A stretch of 64,000 nucleotides of DNA. Source: Arthrobacter sp. Hiyo4. GTDB lineage: Bacteria > Actinomycetota > Actinomycetes > Actinomycetales > Micrococcaceae. This document shows positions 28,458-39,262 of the stretch, piece by piece (within the stretch, counting starts at the first letter, position 1; each line of letters opens with the position of its first letter). The DNA is taken from contig AP014718.1 of assembly GCA_002370555.1 (NCBI GenBank), positions 186,001 through 250,000 of the forward strand. The letters are read 5' to 3'. The position numbers and the translations under genes were made by a program. The notes beneath the pieces were generated by a model, which was not told where the DNA came from, did not search any database, and was given only the letters and a program-made list of their open reading frames with translations.

Positions 28458-29396
28458 ATGCCCGCAACGCCTGTTACGTACACCTTCCTCGGGCCTGAGG
28501 GCACGTTCACCGAGGCGGCACTTATGCAGGTTCCGGATGCCGGAGAGGCTACCCGCATCCCGGCCTCCAACGTTAACGCTGCGCTGGACATGGTCCGCGA
28601 TGGCTCTGCGGACGGAGCGATGGTCCCCATTGAGAACTCGGTGGAAGGCGGGGTCACGGCCACGCTGGACTCCATTGCCAGCGGGCAGGAACTCCGAATT
28701 ATCCGCGAAGTCCTCGTCCCCATCAGCTTTGTCCTGGTGGCCCGACCCGGTGTGCGAATTGATGACATCCGCCGCATTTCCACTCACGGCCATGCGTGGG
28801 CACAGTGCCGTCTTTGGATGGACGCGAATATTCCGGGTGCAGAATATGTTGCCGGCTCCTCCACTGCGGCGGCAGCCATGGGTCTCCTGGACGGCGACGC
28901 CCACTACGACGCCGCGATCTGTGCGCCCATTGTGGCCCAGGAGCAGCCAGGGCTGACCGTCCTGGCGGAGAACATCGGCGACAACCCGGGAGCGGTAACC
29001 CGGTTCATCCTGGTGAGCAGGCCAGGCGAATTGCCCGAACGGACGGGTGCGGACAAGACCACGGTGGTAGTCCCGCTTCCGGAAGATCGTCCGGGTGCGT
29101 TGATGGAAATCCTGGACCAGTTCGCAACGAGGGGCGTGAACCTCAGCCGGATCGAATCCCGGCCTACGGGTCAGTACCTGGGACACTATTTCTTCAGCAT
29201 CGACGCTGACGGCCACATCGCGGACGCCCGTGTGGCTGATGCACTGGCCGGTCTTCACCGCATCAGCCCGGCCACCCGCTTCCTAGGCTCGTATGGACGG
29301 GCTGACGCCCAAAGCTCCAGCGTTGCGCAACACACCTCTGACGAGGCATTCCGGGCGGCGCATGAATGGGTCGCGCGGATTCTGCAGGGGGAATGA
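28458..29396 (+). CDS. pheA: Prephenate dehydratase
   Basis: Converts prephenate to phenylpyruvate for phenylalanine synthesis. 312 residues. TYTFLGPEGTFTEAAL and VPIENSVEGGVTATLD hold the catalytic-domain signatures, STHGHAWAQCRLW and AGSSTAAAAMGLL follow, and the C-terminal ACT domain begins at TTVVVPLPEDRPGALMEIL, with the phenylalanine-sensing ESRPTGQYLGHY. So feedback control by phenylalanine is likely. Start ATG 28458 with AGAGGAATCC upstream. Intact frame. Confidence 0.95.
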   Translation: MPATPVTYTFLGPEGTFTEAALMQVPDAGEATRIPASNVNAALDMVRDGSADGAMVPIENSVEGGVTATLDSIASGQELRIIREVLVPISFVLVARPGVRIDDIRRISTHGHAWAQCRLWMDANIPGAEYVAGSSTAAAAMGLLDGDAHYDAAICAPIVAQEQPGLTVLAENIGDNPGAVTRFILVSRPGELPERTGADKTTVVVPLPEDRPGALMEILDQFATRGVNLSRIESRPTGQYLGHYFFSIDADGHIADARVADALAGLHRISPATRFLGSYGRADAQSSSVAQHTSDEAFRAAHEWVARILQGE

Positions 29397-29520
29397 ACGC
29401 GGCTTGACGCCGCCCGAGGCTTCGCCCACAGCGTAGGCCAAGGTACTTCCGCGGGATAGTTACTGTGCGTATGCTTGCTTGATCCACTTGGGGGATGGCC
29501 CCTAATGAAGGGAACAGGTC

Positions 29521-29730
29521 ATGAGTACCAGCAGCACAGACAACGACGGCCAGGGCATGATCGTTAATCCGAAGCCCACAGCCGACAACCAGGACTGGGA
29601 CGGGGACGACGCTGACCGCGCCGACCGCCTGCGCTTCGAAGAGGAGCAGGCCATGATCCGTGAGCAGTCAGAGGCGCGTGCCGCGAAAGCTGCTGCAGAG
29701 ACTGGAGCTGCCAAGAAAGCAACTGCCTGA
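29521..29730 (+). CDS. Small acidic protein of unknown function (69 residues)
   Basis: ATG 29521 is preceded by GAAGGGAACAGGTC. Acidic N-terminal half (QDWDGDDADRADR) followed by an Ala/Lys/Glu-rich helix. No family recognised; the composition suggests a disordered or coil-forming protein. Convergent with the lipid kinase. Confidence 0.6.
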   Translation: MSTSSTDNDGQGMIVNPKPTADNQDWDGDDADRADRLRFEEEQAMIREQSEARAAKAAAETGAAKKATA

Positions 29731-29742
29731 GGCGGGACCGTC

Positions 29743-30801
29743 TCAGGCCGGTTGTCCCTTGACCCTTATCAGGAGCGAGCGCGGTTCCACCCGGACGGTG
29801 AGCTTGGTGGCCAGCCCGGACGTGTCTCCGTCGATTTGTGTGGGCATGGGCTCGGGGCACTTGATGACGATCCGGCCGGCCCGGTATATCGTCATGATGG
29901 GCAGGTTGCCCTTGTGTTTGAAGAGGATTTTCGCGTACATGGCCAGCCAGCCGATGGCGCTGCGGGGGCTCATGACAACCACATCCAGCATGCCGTCATC
30001 GATCATCGCTTCCGGGATGAAATCGATCCCTCCCGGGACCAGCCCACAGTTGGCAAAGAGGACGCTGCGGATGTTCCGGACCTGCTCTGGCTTGTCATCC
30101 AGCGCGACTGAGACCTTCCTTCGCCGCCCCGGCAGGTGACGCATTCCGGCTTCGGTATAAGCGAGCCAACCCACTGCTTTCTTTAGGCCGGCATTGGTAT
30201 CAGCGAGTATTTCGGCGTCCATGCCGATCCCGGCGATCACCAGGAACGCGTGCTCGGAAGAGTGTCCCGTGCGGGAATTCTCAATGCCCATCCGCGCGGT
30301 ATCGATGTAGCGCTGGTGGCCGAAAAGCGCTGTATGCACGTTTGCGTGGAGGTCGTTGACATCCAGATCCACGTTTCGCGCCAGGAGGTTTCCCGTGCCC
30401 AGCGGAATCAGGCCCATGGCCACGTCCGTGTGTGCGAGGGACTCTGCCACCACCCGCACGGTGCCGTCGCCACCGCCCACCAGAACGACGTCGGCCTTGT
30501 AGTCCAGCGCCGACCGGGCCTGGGAGTATCCCGGGTCCTCGGCGGTGGTCTCCAGGAAGAGGGGTTCGTCCCACCCGGCTGTCAGGCAGGCGAGCTGGAT
30601 GGCTTCCTTCGCTTCGGGGGCACGTGCCTTGACGGGGTTGAGGATGACGACCACGCGTTGCTGTGTGAGGCCCGTTTCGTGCGCTTCTTCATGGACCGCG
30701 CTGCGGATGTGCAGGGCCTTGAGCTTCCGGACGCCCCACCAGCTGGAGACGGCGAAAGCCAGCGCCGCCGCGCTCAGGACGTAGAGAAGCCAGTCGTTCA
30801 T
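29743..30801 (-). CDS. Diacylglycerol kinase-family lipid kinase
   Basis: 352 residues. One N-terminal membrane helix ([18 protein letters not shown]). The DAGK catalytic domain follows: [28 protein letters not shown] with the nucleotide-binding GGGDGT, and [13 protein letters not shown]. Phosphorylates diacylglycerol or a related lipid at the membrane. The C-terminal part [20 protein letters not shown] matches the family. Intact frame, divergent from serS. Confidence 0.92.
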   Translation of the reverse strand: MNDWLLYVLSAAALAFAVSSWWGVRKLKALHIRSAVHEEAHETGLTQQRVVVILNPVKARAPEAKEAIQLACLTAGWDEPLFLETTAEDPGYSQARSALDYKADVVLVGGGDGTVRVVAESLAHTDVAMGLIPLGTGNLLARNVDLDVNDLHANVHTALFGHQRYIDTARMGIENSRTGHSSEHAFLVIAGIGMDAEILADTNAGLKKAVGWLAYTEAGMRHLPGRRRKVSVALDDKPEQVRNIRSVLFANCGLVPGGIDFIPEAMIDDGMLDVVVMSPRSAIGWLAMYAKILFKHKGNLPIMTIYRAGRIVIKCPEPMPTQIDGDTSGLATKLTVRVEPRSLLIRVKGQPA

Positions 30802-30890
30802 GGTGCTTCCACAGTATCCCGGCCGCGGCGCCGCGATTCCCCGGTCAGGCCGGGCAGTGTTGGTTCCGCCGGATTCGATACTCTTGTCTG

Positions 30891-32171
30891 GTGATCGACG
30901 TAAAAGACCTCAGCGAAAACCCGGACAAGTTCCGTGCCAGCCAGCGCGCCCGCGGCGCGGACGAATCAGTGGTGGATGCGATCATGGCCGCAGACTCCGC
31001 GAGGCGTGCCGCCCTGATCCGGTTTGAAAACCTCCGCGCCGAGCAGAACGTCTTCGGCAAGAAGGTGGCGCAGGCCAAAGGCGATGAGAAGAAAGCCCTG
31101 CTCGCCGAGGTCAAGGAGCTGGCCAACACGGTCAAGGCTGCCTCGGCTGAAGCTGACGCCGCCCAGGCGAAGCAGGACGAACTGCTGCGCAGTATCCCGA
31201 ACCTCATCGAGGGCGGCGTGCCCGAGGGCGGCGAGGACGACTACCTTGTGGTCAAGACTGTCGGAACGCCCCGCGAGTTCCCCGACTTCGAGCCCCGCGA
31301 CCACCTGGAAATCGGCGAGCTGATCGGCGCCATCGACATGGAGCGCGGCGCCAAGGTGTCCGGCTCTCGCTTCTACTTCCTGCGGGGCGTGGGTGCGCGG
31401 CTGGAGATGGCGTTGCTGCAGATGGCCATGGACCAGGCCATCGAGGCCGGCTTCGTTCCCATGATTACGCCTACTCTGGTGCGCCCCGAAACCATGCAGG
31501 GCACAGGCTTTGATGTAAAGCACGACGCCGAGATCTACCGTCTCGCCGAGGATGACCTTTACCTGGTGGGTACCTCCGAGGTTGCCCTGGCCGGCTACCA
31601 CGCGGACGAGATCCTCGACCTCGCCGGCGGGCCGATCCGGTTCGCCGGCCAGAGTTCCTGCTACCGGCGCGAGGCCGGCTCGCACGGCAAGGACACCCGT
31701 GGCATCATCCGTGTCCACCAGTTCAACAAGGTGGAAATGTTCATCTACACCACGGTTGAAGAGGCGGCCGCCGAGCACGAGCGCCTGCTCGCCTGGGAAG
31801 AGGAGATGCTGGCCAAGTGCGAGCTGCCCTACCGCGTGATCGACACCGCCGCCGGTGACCTGGGCATGTCCGCGGCCCGCAAGTTCGACTGCGAAGCCTG
31901 GGTTCCGACGCAGGGCGCCTACCGTGAGTTGACCTCCACCTCGAACTGCACCACGTTCCAGGCGCGCCGCCTCAACATCCGCGAGCGTGTGGTCAACGAC
32001 GAAGGCGTTGCCAAGGGCACCCGTGCCGTGGCTACCCTTAACGGCACGCTGGCCACCACCCGCTGGATCGTGGCCATCTTCGAGCACCACCAGAACGCCG
32101 ACGGCTCGGTCAACGTCCCGGCCGCACTGCAGAAGTACCTGGGCGGTCTGGAAGTCTTCCCGGTCCTCTAG
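30891..32171 (+). CDS. serS: Seryl-tRNA synthetase
   Basis: Class II synthetase of 426 residues, intact. [17 protein letters not shown] opens the tRNA-binding coiled-coil arm (residues 30-100). Motif 2 is [24 protein letters not shown] with the ATP-binding Arg-Glu. The serine pocket [14 protein letters not shown] and motif 3 [15 protein letters not shown] follow. GTG start at 30891 gives the conserved N-terminus. Charges tRNA-Ser and tRNA-Sec. Confidence 0.97.
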   Translation: MIDVKDLSENPDKFRASQRARGADESVVDAIMAADSARRAALIRFENLRAEQNVFGKKVAQAKGDEKKALLAEVKELANTVKAASAEADAAQAKQDELLRSIPNLIEGGVPEGGEDDYLVVKTVGTPREFPDFEPRDHLEIGELIGAIDMERGAKVSGSRFYFLRGVGARLEMALLQMAMDQAIEAGFVPMITPTLVRPETMQGTGFDVKHDAEIYRLAEDDLYLVGTSEVALAGYHADEILDLAGGPIRFAGQSSCYRREAGSHGKDTRGIIRVHQFNKVEMFIYTTVEEAAAEHERLLAWEEEMLAKCELPYRVIDTAAGDLGMSAARKFDCEAWVPTQGAYRELTSTSNCTTFQARRLNIRERVVNDEGVAKGTRAVATLNGTLATTRWIVAIFEHHQNADGSVNVPAALQKYLGGLEVFPVL

Positions 32172-32235
32172 GCGCCGGGCGCATCGCCGACAATTCCCTG
32201 CCGCGTGGTCCATTCCCCTTGCAACACGAGGGGGA

Positions 32236-32573
32236 TTAGGCCACGCGGCGGGGATTTTGCGCATTCCATAGCCGTGCTGTCTTCCAGCCCCGTGCGGCCG
32301 GTCTTCGGGTCCTTTGCCGCCCGCGTTGTCGAAGATAGCAGAAACCTACCGCCGGAGCGCTGGCCGCCACGGCTGCGACCGTGGCCGCATAACGCTGCCA
32401 GGCCTTGAGGGCGAGCCAGACAGGCTTGCTGTAGTAGACGCCGGTTCTGACGCGGACCAGTTCTCCCTTGTGTAGGCACGGCTCAAGCCACGGCTGCATC
32501 CGGTGAGGGCGCGCCCGCGGCTGGCGAGGATAAGGGCAGGAGGGCGGATGGCGTGCCAAAGGTTAACACTCAC
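32236..32573 (-). pseudogene. Possible AbiEi/DUF559-type antitoxin-like N-terminal remnant
   Basis: Reverse-strand frames read together as a start followed by LHKGELVRVRTGVYYSKPVW and ALKAWQRYAATVAAV. This resembles the winged-helix N-terminus of AbiEi antitoxins and their DUF559 relatives (G-x-LVRVRRGVY). The rest of the gene does not follow in any frame. Several frame changes are needed, so this is a weak call. It fills the 500-base gap between serS and the HAD gene. Confidence 0.35.
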
Positions 32574-32667
32574 ACCGGGGATAGCCCTGTGAGTATTAAC
32601 CGGGTGTTCATGCGGGCTGTGGCCTGCGTCCTAGCCGGTTTCAGGGGGTCTCTGGTCTACTGGATGT

Positions 32668-33523
32668 ATGACTACATTGACTGAAACCACAGTCGCTGGC
32701 ATCGATGACCAGCGGATCGCAAACGAAAACAGCACCACCAAGTTCATGGTTGCCCTGGATGTGGACGGAACCCTGGTGGACCACGACGGCCACATGTCCG
32801 TGTCTGTCCGGGAGGCCGCCCAGGCCGTTGTCGGCGCAGGGCATGATGTCCTCATCGCCACCGGCCGCTCCCTGAACGCCACGCTGCCCATCATCGAGCA
32901 GATCGGCATCGACCGCGGCTACGCCGTCTGCTGCAATGGCGGCGTGACCCTCCGGCTGGATCCGGACCTGACCGACGGATATGAAATCATCCACAAGGCC
33001 ACCTTCGATCCGGCCCCGGCGCTCCGGGCATTGCGGCAGAAGCTGCCCACTGCGAAGTATGCGCTGGAGGACGAGGACGGCAATTTCCTGTCCACGGAAC
33101 GATTCCAGGACGCCAGCTTCGGCGTTGAGGCGATCGGCGTCGACTTCCAGACTCTGCTCGAAGCCACCGCCGTCCGTCTTGTGGTGTTCAGCACCGAAAA
33201 CACCCGGAAGAGTTCACCGCAACCATCCAGGAGATCGGACTGGCCGGCGTCACCTATTCGGTCGGCTGGACCGCGTGGCTGGACATCGCCGCCGCCGGGG
33301 TTACAAAGGCCAGCGCGCTGGAACGGCTCCGCGGCCAGTTGGGGCTGAACCCCACCTGACCGTGGCTATTGGCGACGGCCGGAACGACATCGAAATGTTG
33401 GGCTGGGCCGGGCGCGGAGTCGCCATGGGCCAGGCCCCGGCGGAAGTTATCGCCGCCGCAGATGAGGTCACGCTTTCGGTGCTCGACGACGGCGCCGCGC
33501 ACGTGCTGCGCAGCCTCATTTAG
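32668..33523 (+). CDS. HAD-superfamily hydrolase, Cof type, two frameshifts
   Basis: About 284 residues when repaired. Motif I ALDVDGTLVDHDGHM, motif II IATGRSLNATL and motif III/IV VAIGDGRNDIEMLGWAG are present, with the Cof-type cap between. Frame changes lie near 33205 and 33345. A related protein is at 7848. Probable sugar-phosphate phosphatase; substrate unknown. Confidence 0.85.
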
Positions 33524-33529
33524 AGCCGT

Positions 33530-33896
33530 TCTCGCGCCTTTCTGCGTGGCCGCATTCACGCGGCAGCCGCCGTCGGCCTCCTTGCCAGGAACGATATTCC
33601 GGTGGCGGACCTTTCGAGGCGACTGGGACTCAGTACGTCCACGTTGGGAACGGATCATGATGCGGGAGTGCGGAACGACGCCGAAGGGGCTCTGCGACGT
33701 GTGCCGCTTCCACCTTTTCGTCAATGCGGCGGCGGGACGGCCGCTCCTGGCCCTGGCCGATTACTACGACCAGCCCCACCTGATCCGCACTTTCCGGCGC
33801 TTCAGCGGCTTCTCGCCGTCGGAATATCTGAGGATTGTCCGCGAACACGGCGCCGACTACGTCGCTTCGTGCCGGTGGAGGCACTGCCCGGCCTGA
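33530..33896 (+). pseudogene. AraC-type regulator, C-terminal HTH remnant
   Basis: LLARNDIPVADLSRRLGLSTSTL and LADYYDQPHLIRTFRRFSGF are the two helix-turn-helix units of the AraC DNA-binding domain, followed by SPSEYLRIVRE. No effector domain precedes it and no start with ribosome-binding site is seen. The first unit is out of frame with the second through one extra G near 33650. So only the C-terminal domain remains. Confidence 0.65.
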
Positions 33897-33983
33897 GGAC
33901 CCGACAATGCTGCATTTTTACAAGACCATACGGATTTCCGCCGCTAGCATCGGGCTATCACCCCTTGAAAGGCGGATGCACCC

Positions 33984-34070
33984 ATGGCCATCAAGATCAA
34001 CTTGCTGGCCGTGCTGCTGGCCGCCCTGGTGAGCTTCACCGTGGGATGGTTCAGCGCACCTCGAGGATGA
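33984..34070 (+). pseudogene. DUF1761-type membrane protein stub (first 22 residues only)
   Basis: ATG 33984 after GAAAGGCGG begins MAIKINLLAVLLAALVSFTV, the characteristic first helix of DUF1761 proteins, in which a G-W-x-W-Y-S motif should follow. Here it ends after GWFSAPRG at TGA 34068. The base run from 34054 on is the 3-prime end of the convergent gene, so the rest of this gene was lost at that point. Confidence 0.55.
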
Positions 34071-34659
34071 GCGCCAGCAGCCGTGCAGCGGCGGGGCGGG
34101 CAGCGTGTTCTTCGTTCCATTGGGACCGGGCCACTGCCTTGCTGACGGCCTGCGTGGTGATGCTGAGTTCCTGGGCCACCGCTTTCTGCTGTCCGCGGAC
34201 GCCGGGGGTCATGAGGTCCAGCACCCGCCACTCAGCCCCGGATCTGTCCCGCACTATATGGCCCAAAAGCCGCAACACGGCCTCGGCTTCGTGGGCGACG
34301 TCTGCCAGCGGTCCTTCCACTGCGACCGGGATGCGTTCCTTGCTGTTCCGGAGCCGGTCCACCGCGCGCCGGGCATAGATCAGGCCGTGGCCGGAGGCAT
34401 CCTTGATCTGGTTGGGAAGCGGCTCGTTGACCGGTCCGACGCCGAGCCCCACGTACCAGGAGCCGCAGCGCAGGGCGATCAGGGCAGCCTCCACGGCCTG
34501 ATGGGGGCAGTCCACAATGCCCTGGACTTCGTCCTCCACCGACCGGTCGAAATCCAGGCGCGCTGGTATGTGCCGCAGGTCCTTCAGCAGCTGAGGGACG
34601 CGGTCGCCGTCGCGCCGGCTGTCGGTCTGGTTGATGGTCAACGTGAACATGTGAAACAC
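34051..34659 (-). CDS. SatD/MarR-like HTH regulator
   Basis: About 202 residues. The N-terminal domain has MFTLTINQTDSRRDGDRVPQL and the block WYVGLGVGPVNEPLP; the C-terminal domain ends in a helix-turn-helix QKAVAQELSITTQAVSKAVA. This is the layout of a common Arthrobacter regulator group. No ligand known. Starts at GTG or ATG near 34650-34659. It is divergent from the phosphoketolase. Confidence 0.75.
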   Translation of the reverse strand: MFHMFTLTINQTDSRRDGDRVPQLLKDLRHIPARLDFDRSVEDEVQGIVDCPHQAVEAALIALRCGSWYVGLGVGPVNEPLPNQIKDASGHGLIYARRAVDRLRNSKERIPVAVEGPLADVAHEAEAVLRLLGHIVRDRSGAEWRVLDLMTPGVRGQQKAVAQELSITTQAVSKAVARSQWNEEHAARPAAARLLALILEVR

Positions 34660-34745
34660 AGACTACCGGTTAGTAGTTGGCCCAAGGCAAGTCTGCGAGG
34701 AGTCCCTCAGGGGTAGGGTTGTGCCGCGTACCGATAGGTGTTGCG

Positions 34746-36715
34746 ATGGAGGCTCAGCTGCCGACGGCGGCGCGCAGCTACGTGAGGACGGGCATGGCCG
34801 GGAGCATGGGGCACGAAAGTTTGGGGCAGGAAACACTGGACCTCGTGGACCGCTGGTGGCGGGCCGCGAACTACCTTTCCGTGGGCCAGATCTACCTGCG
34901 CTCCACCCGCTGCTGCGGGAGCCCCTTTCTGCGGACCACACCAAATCCAGGCTCCTGGGCCACTGGGGCACCACTCCCGGGCTGAACTTTGTCTACGCAC
35001 ACCTGAACCGCGTGATCCGCCGGGACTCGCAGGAAATGCTCTTCGTTGCCGGCCCGGGCCATGGCGGTCCTGCCGTGGTGGCGAACGCCTGGCTTGAGGG
35101 CACGTACTCGGAAATCTACGGCCAGGTGGGCCCCGACGAGGCAGGAATGGCCGAGCTCTTCCGCCAGTTTTCCTACCCCGGAGGCATTCCCAGCCACGCG
35201 GCGCCGGAAACCCGGGATCCATCAGCGAAGGCGGCGAACTCGGGTACGCGCTGGCCCACGCCTACGGGGTCCGTGTTCGACAATCCCCGGCTGATCACCG
35301 CCGTCGTGATCGGCGACGGTGAGGCCGAAACGGGGCCGCTCGCGGCGAGCTGGCACTCGCACAACTTCCTGGATCCGGCCGCGGATGGTGCGGTGCTGCC
35401 CATCCTGCACCTGAACGGCTACAAGATCGCCAACCCCACCACCATGGCGCGCATGCCGGAGGAACAGCTGGAACAGCTGCTGCGCGGCTACGGTCACGAA
35501 CCGTATTTCGTGACTGTCAAGAACCCGGACAACACGGAGCAGGCGCACCGGGACTTCGCGGCCGCCGTGGACAACTGCCTGGCCGGGATCCGCGCCATCC
35601 AGGACTCCCGCCGGGGCGGGGCAGACGGGTCGCGCGGGAAAATGGACGACGGCGGCGCTGCAGCCGGTGCCGCAGGAAGCGGCGCTGCGCCGCACTGGCC
35701 CATGATTGTGCTGCGCTCGCCCAAGGGCTGGACGGGGCCGCGGACTGTGGACGGGCTCCAGGTGGAGGGCACCTGGCGGAGCCACCAAGTCCCGTTGGCG
35801 GAAGTCCGCACCAACGGCGCGCACCTGAAGCAGCTGAAGGAGTGGCTGAAGTCTTACCGTCCGGACGAACTGTTCGACGCCGACGGCCGGCTCCGGCCCG
35901 AGGTAGCCACGAATGCGCCAGCCGGGGACCTCCGGATGAGCGCCACCCCGCATGCCAACGGCGGACTCCTTCGCACACCGCTGAATCTGCCCGCCTGCGC
36001 TACCCACGCCGTCGGCGTTGCGGAGCCGGGAACCGAACGGATCAGCCCCATGATCACACTGGGCTCGTGGATGCGGGACGTTATCTCGCTGAACATGGAA
36101 AACTTCCGCCTCTTCGGGCCGGATGAGACTGCATCCAACCGGCTTCAGTCCGTCTACGAAGTGACAGACCGATGAAGGCCTCGTAACAGCTGAACACGTT
36201 CTGGCGTGTGCCGGGACGTGCCCACAGTGGAAACGGTGGCCGCGGCCGAACTGCTGAAGCAGGGTGCCCCGGGGCTCAAGGTCCGAGTGGTCAACGTGGT
36301 TGACCTGATGCGGCTCCAGGACGTGACTGAGCACCCGCACGGCCTTCCGGCGTCGGACTTTGACGGCATTTTTACCCCGGACAAACCGATTATCTTCGCC
36401 TACCACGGCTATTCGTCGCTGATCCACCGGCTGGCCTACCGCCGCACCAACCAGGACGGCCTGCACGTTCGGGGCTACAAGGAGGAGGGGACCACCACGA
36501 CGCCGTTCGACATGGCCATGCTCAACGGGATCGACCGCTTCCAGCTGGCCATCGACGCCATTGACCGCGTACCTGGCCTGGCCCAAAAGCACTCACTGCT
36601 GCGGCAGAACCTTCAGGACCGGCGGATCCAGGCCCGCGAACACACCCGCCTGCACGGCGAGGATCCGGAGGAGATCCGGAACTGGGTGCTGGGCCTGGAG
36701 CAGGGAAGCAGCTAA
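34746..36715 (+). CDS. xfp: Phosphoketolase, with frameshifts and an internal deletion
   Basis: Splits xylulose 5-phosphate or fructose 6-phosphate to acetyl phosphate, using thiamine diphosphate. N-terminal half: NYLSVGQIYLR, FVAGPGHGGPAVVANAWLEG and VVIGDGEAETGPLA (ThDP-binding) are present. An A deletion near 34905 and a compensating deletion-insertion pair at 35213 and 35262 garble about 17 residues. After VYEVTDR at 36173 the next recognisable block is VPTVETVAAAELL at 36220. The pyrimidine-binding middle (about 170 to 190 residues in relatives) is missing. The C-terminal part FAYHGYSSLIHRLAYRR is intact. Total is about 650 residues instead of about 800. Confidence 0.85.
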
Positions 36716-36910
36716 CTGCCCGTGAGGTTGGCGAGCTGGCCGGACGAAACATGGATCCAGCCTTCGGTCAATGCGGCCGCGGTATGAGATTGGCCAACAT
36801 CCCCCAGACCTTGAGGGACGCAGCAGGGTAGACCTCCGCCAGGCGGTCGGATCCATCCCTGGCCGGGCTACCGTACCTAACAGCGATTTTTGCCTGGATC
36901 ACGGTACACC
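36716..36910. other. Intergenic gap between phosphoketolase and DUF429 stub
   Basis: Nothing recognisable. On the reverse strand the frame around 36780-36721 gives HTAAALTEGWIHVSSGQLA, which resembles a protein C-terminus, but no family was identified. Confidence 0.35.
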
Positions 36911-37143
36911 TCATGGCCGGGCCTCAGAGTTCAGGTGCCCGGCGAGGGATGGCAGAAAGGCGTCAGGCCATCCCACCGGGCAGTTGATGCCGGTCACTGA
37001 GCTGTTGCCGAACAGGTCCACAAGCTCCTGATCTCCCACGTCGAGGGCCAAATGCTCCAGGCGGGCTGAACCGGGGCCCACTCCAGGAACGCCACTGCTG
37101 TCTTCTTGGCCGCTGCCGCGAGATCGACGCCCAGCGTCCTCAT
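36911..37143 (-). pseudogene. DUF429 protein, N-terminal stub
   Basis: ATG 37143 begins MRTLGVDLAAAAKKTAVAFLEW, and GINCPVGWPDAF follows after one frame change near 37080. These are the opening blocks of DUF429 proteins, which resemble RNase H-like folds. The family is about 230 residues; here the reading frame stops after about 78. No ribosome-binding site separates it from the esterase upstream. Confidence 0.55.
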
Positions 37144-38493
37144 CGAGCCGAGCGGTACGCGAGCGCCCGGGAATCCCGCCCGTTTCACCCAATCCGTCGC
37201 CGCGGGCAAATCCGGCCCACAGCCGGCGCATTTCGCGGCCCACGGCGTCGATCTCATCCCAGGTTGCGCCCTTGAGGAGCCCGGCAGCGGCCCAGGTCTG
37301 TTGGTTTCCGAAGAGCAGCGGCAGGTCAACGGTGTGTGCGGCGCGGTAGGAGTTTCCCGGCGCGCCCCAGGACAGCAGATAGCTGTAAGCCTTGCCTCCC
37401 GCGCGGGCATGGCGGCGGGCAAACGTGCGGGCTGCCCGGCCGTAGACAGCCTCTGTCACTGCCCAATTAATGGCCCGCACGGCGGCCGCGCCGAGGATCG
37501 GGACCTTGCCCAACCGGCTGACCACGGGACTCCGGGGCAGGAACAGCCGGGCCTCGTCGGACGTGTGCCCGATCAGCACTTCGATGCCCGGGGCCGTGGC
37601 GTTCCAGGCGGCCTTGACGCGTGATTCCGGCGGCAGTGGCGCGTGCCCGTACTGGGTGCCGAACGGCATGGCTGCCATCAGGCCAAACTTCCGGGCCACC
37701 TGTGACACGTGGTCTTCGATGGCCACAACGTCCAGCATCGGGGTGTCTTCCGTGACGGCTTCGGCGGCGATGCCCATGGCGCGGCTCATCTTGTGCCGGC
37801 CGCGGGTGATGCCCAACGGTGCACTCTGGATGATGGCCCGCTGGAACAGGGACGGCGCTTCGGGCGTCGCCATGAGGTGGGCCACGGAGTCGCCCCCCGC
37901 AGACTGCCCGAATGCGGTGACCCGCCCCGGGTCCCCACCGAAGGCCGCAATGTTGCGCTGCACCCACCGGAACGCTTCCAACTGGTCCAGCAGGCCGAGG
38001 TTCGCGGGCCGGCCGGTGCCGGTGGCCAAATATCCGAACAGGCCCAGGCGATAGGTCACCGAAACGACGATGACCCGGTTCTCTGCCACCAGCGACGTGG
38101 CATCAAAGATCGCCAGGTCGCCCGAACCGGACGTGTAGGAGCCGCCGTGCAGCCACACCATAACGGGGACCTGTTCGCCGTCGGCAAGCCCGGCCGGAAC
38201 GGTGATCGACAGCCGCTGGCAGTCTTCACTGCCGGGGAGTTCGCCGTACCGGGTACCCAGGACGTCGTCGAGGAACGGAACGGGCCCTGCGGGCAGGCCG
38301 GCGCGAGGGTGGTGGCGGCATAGCTGGCTGTCCAGCCGGACGCTGCCACCGGAGGCTGAAAGCGGCCCGCGGTGGCGTAGGGGATGCCGGTGGCGCGAAC
38401 CACAAGACCGTCCCGCCACCCGGTGATGGGCCCGCACGGCGGTTCAAAATACGGCGGCTCAAAATACGGGGGATTCGAAGGCTCGGAACTCAC
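37144..38493 (-). CDS. Type B carboxylesterase/para-nitrobenzyl esterase, frameshifted, C-terminus disrupted
   Basis: Serine esterase of the alpha/beta fold. GGSYTSGSGD is the oxyanion hole region, GDPGRVTAFGQSAGGDSVAHLM holds the nucleophile Ser, and NQQTWAAAGLL lies late in the protein. A frame change near 38270 splits the N-terminus (ATGIPYATAGRFQPP). The C-terminal end after LWAGFARGDGLGE does not show the expected final segment; instead it runs into a DUF429 start. The tail YFEPPYFEPPCGP at the N-terminus is a short repeat. Broad substrate class. Confidence 0.8.
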
Positions 38494-38567
38494 AGGGCAA
38501 CGATTCCATAGTTTCCTGAGACTTCGCTCTCGCCGACCACCCCCACGCCGGGGAGCTGATTAAACAA

Positions 38568-38611
38568 CGACGGCGGGTGCCGGGCTCTCGCGAACCCGGC
38601 ACCCGCCGTCG
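38568..38611 (-). terminator. Strong terminator of ppa
   Basis: A perfect 17-base stem (38568-38584 with 38595-38611), loop 10 bases. Read on the minus strand it follows the ppa stop and is trailed by TTGTTTAATC, a T-rich tail. Clear Rho-independent terminator. Confidence 0.85.
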
Positions 38612-38619
38612 GACTGGCG

Positions 38620-39108
38620 CTAGTGCGCTGCCGGCACGTAACGCTTGATGGAGGCTTCCAGCTCGGCCTCGGCGGCGGCGCGGTCGCCCCAACCCTCAGC
38701 CTTGACCCACTTGCCCGGCTCGAGGTCCTTGTAACGGGTGAAGAAGTGCTCGATTTCCTTGATCAGGAAGTCACTGACATCGCTGATTTCCTGGATGTGG
38801 TCAAAGCGGGCGTCAACCGGGACGCAGAGGACTTTGGCGTCGCCGCCGCCGTCGTCGGTCATGTTGAAAACGCCGATGGGGCGGGACTCAACGATGACGC
38901 CGGGGTGCAGATCGAAGTCCTGCAGGAGCACCAGTGCGTCCAGCGGGTCGCCGTCTTCGCCCAGGGTGTTCTCGAAGAAACCGTAGTGCGTGGGGTACTG
39001 CATGGAGGTGAAGAGGACGCGGTCCAGGCGGACGCGGCCGGTCTCGTGGTCAACTTCGTACTTGACGCGTGATCCCTTGGGGATCTCGATGGTCACGTCG
39101 TGCTTCAT
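38620..39108 (-). CDS. ppa: Inorganic pyrophosphatase
   Basis: Hydrolyses pyrophosphate made in biosynthesis. 162 residues, family [44 protein letters not shown] with the metal-binding Asp cluster, and [12 protein letters not shown] are present. Divergent from dacB, which is the usual arrangement in this group. Intact frame. Confidence 0.97.
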   Translation of the reverse strand: MKHDVTIEIPKGSRVKYEVDHETGRVRLDRVLFTSMQYPTHYGFFENTLGEDGDPLDALVLLQDFDLHPGVIVESRPIGVFNMTDDGGGDAKVLCVPVDARFDHIQEISDVSDFLIKEIEHFFTRYKDLEPGKWVKAEGWGDRAAAEAELEASIKRYVPAAH

Positions 39109-39262
39109 GGAATGCTCCTCGGCAATTGCAGGGGGTTCGCGGCACAGGAGACGAACAACAAAAAGGAGTGTCGGTGCCGCCGACTACTATTGAGGATATA
39201 GCGAGAGGCCCAGGTTTCAGGAACTTGCGGGGAAATTTCAGGACTTGAGGACCAACACCAGC

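Noticed and set aside
30966..32264. 432-codon open frame opposite serS
   Set aside because: High-GC shadow of serS on the other strand; no family resemblance or start signal.
32172..32667. tRNA gene after serS
   Set aside because: I looked for a cloverleaf near serS and found no stretch with the T-loop and acceptor pairing.
35222..36592. 456-codon open frame opposite the phosphoketolase
   Set aside because: Shadow of a real gene with strong codon bias; no motifs.
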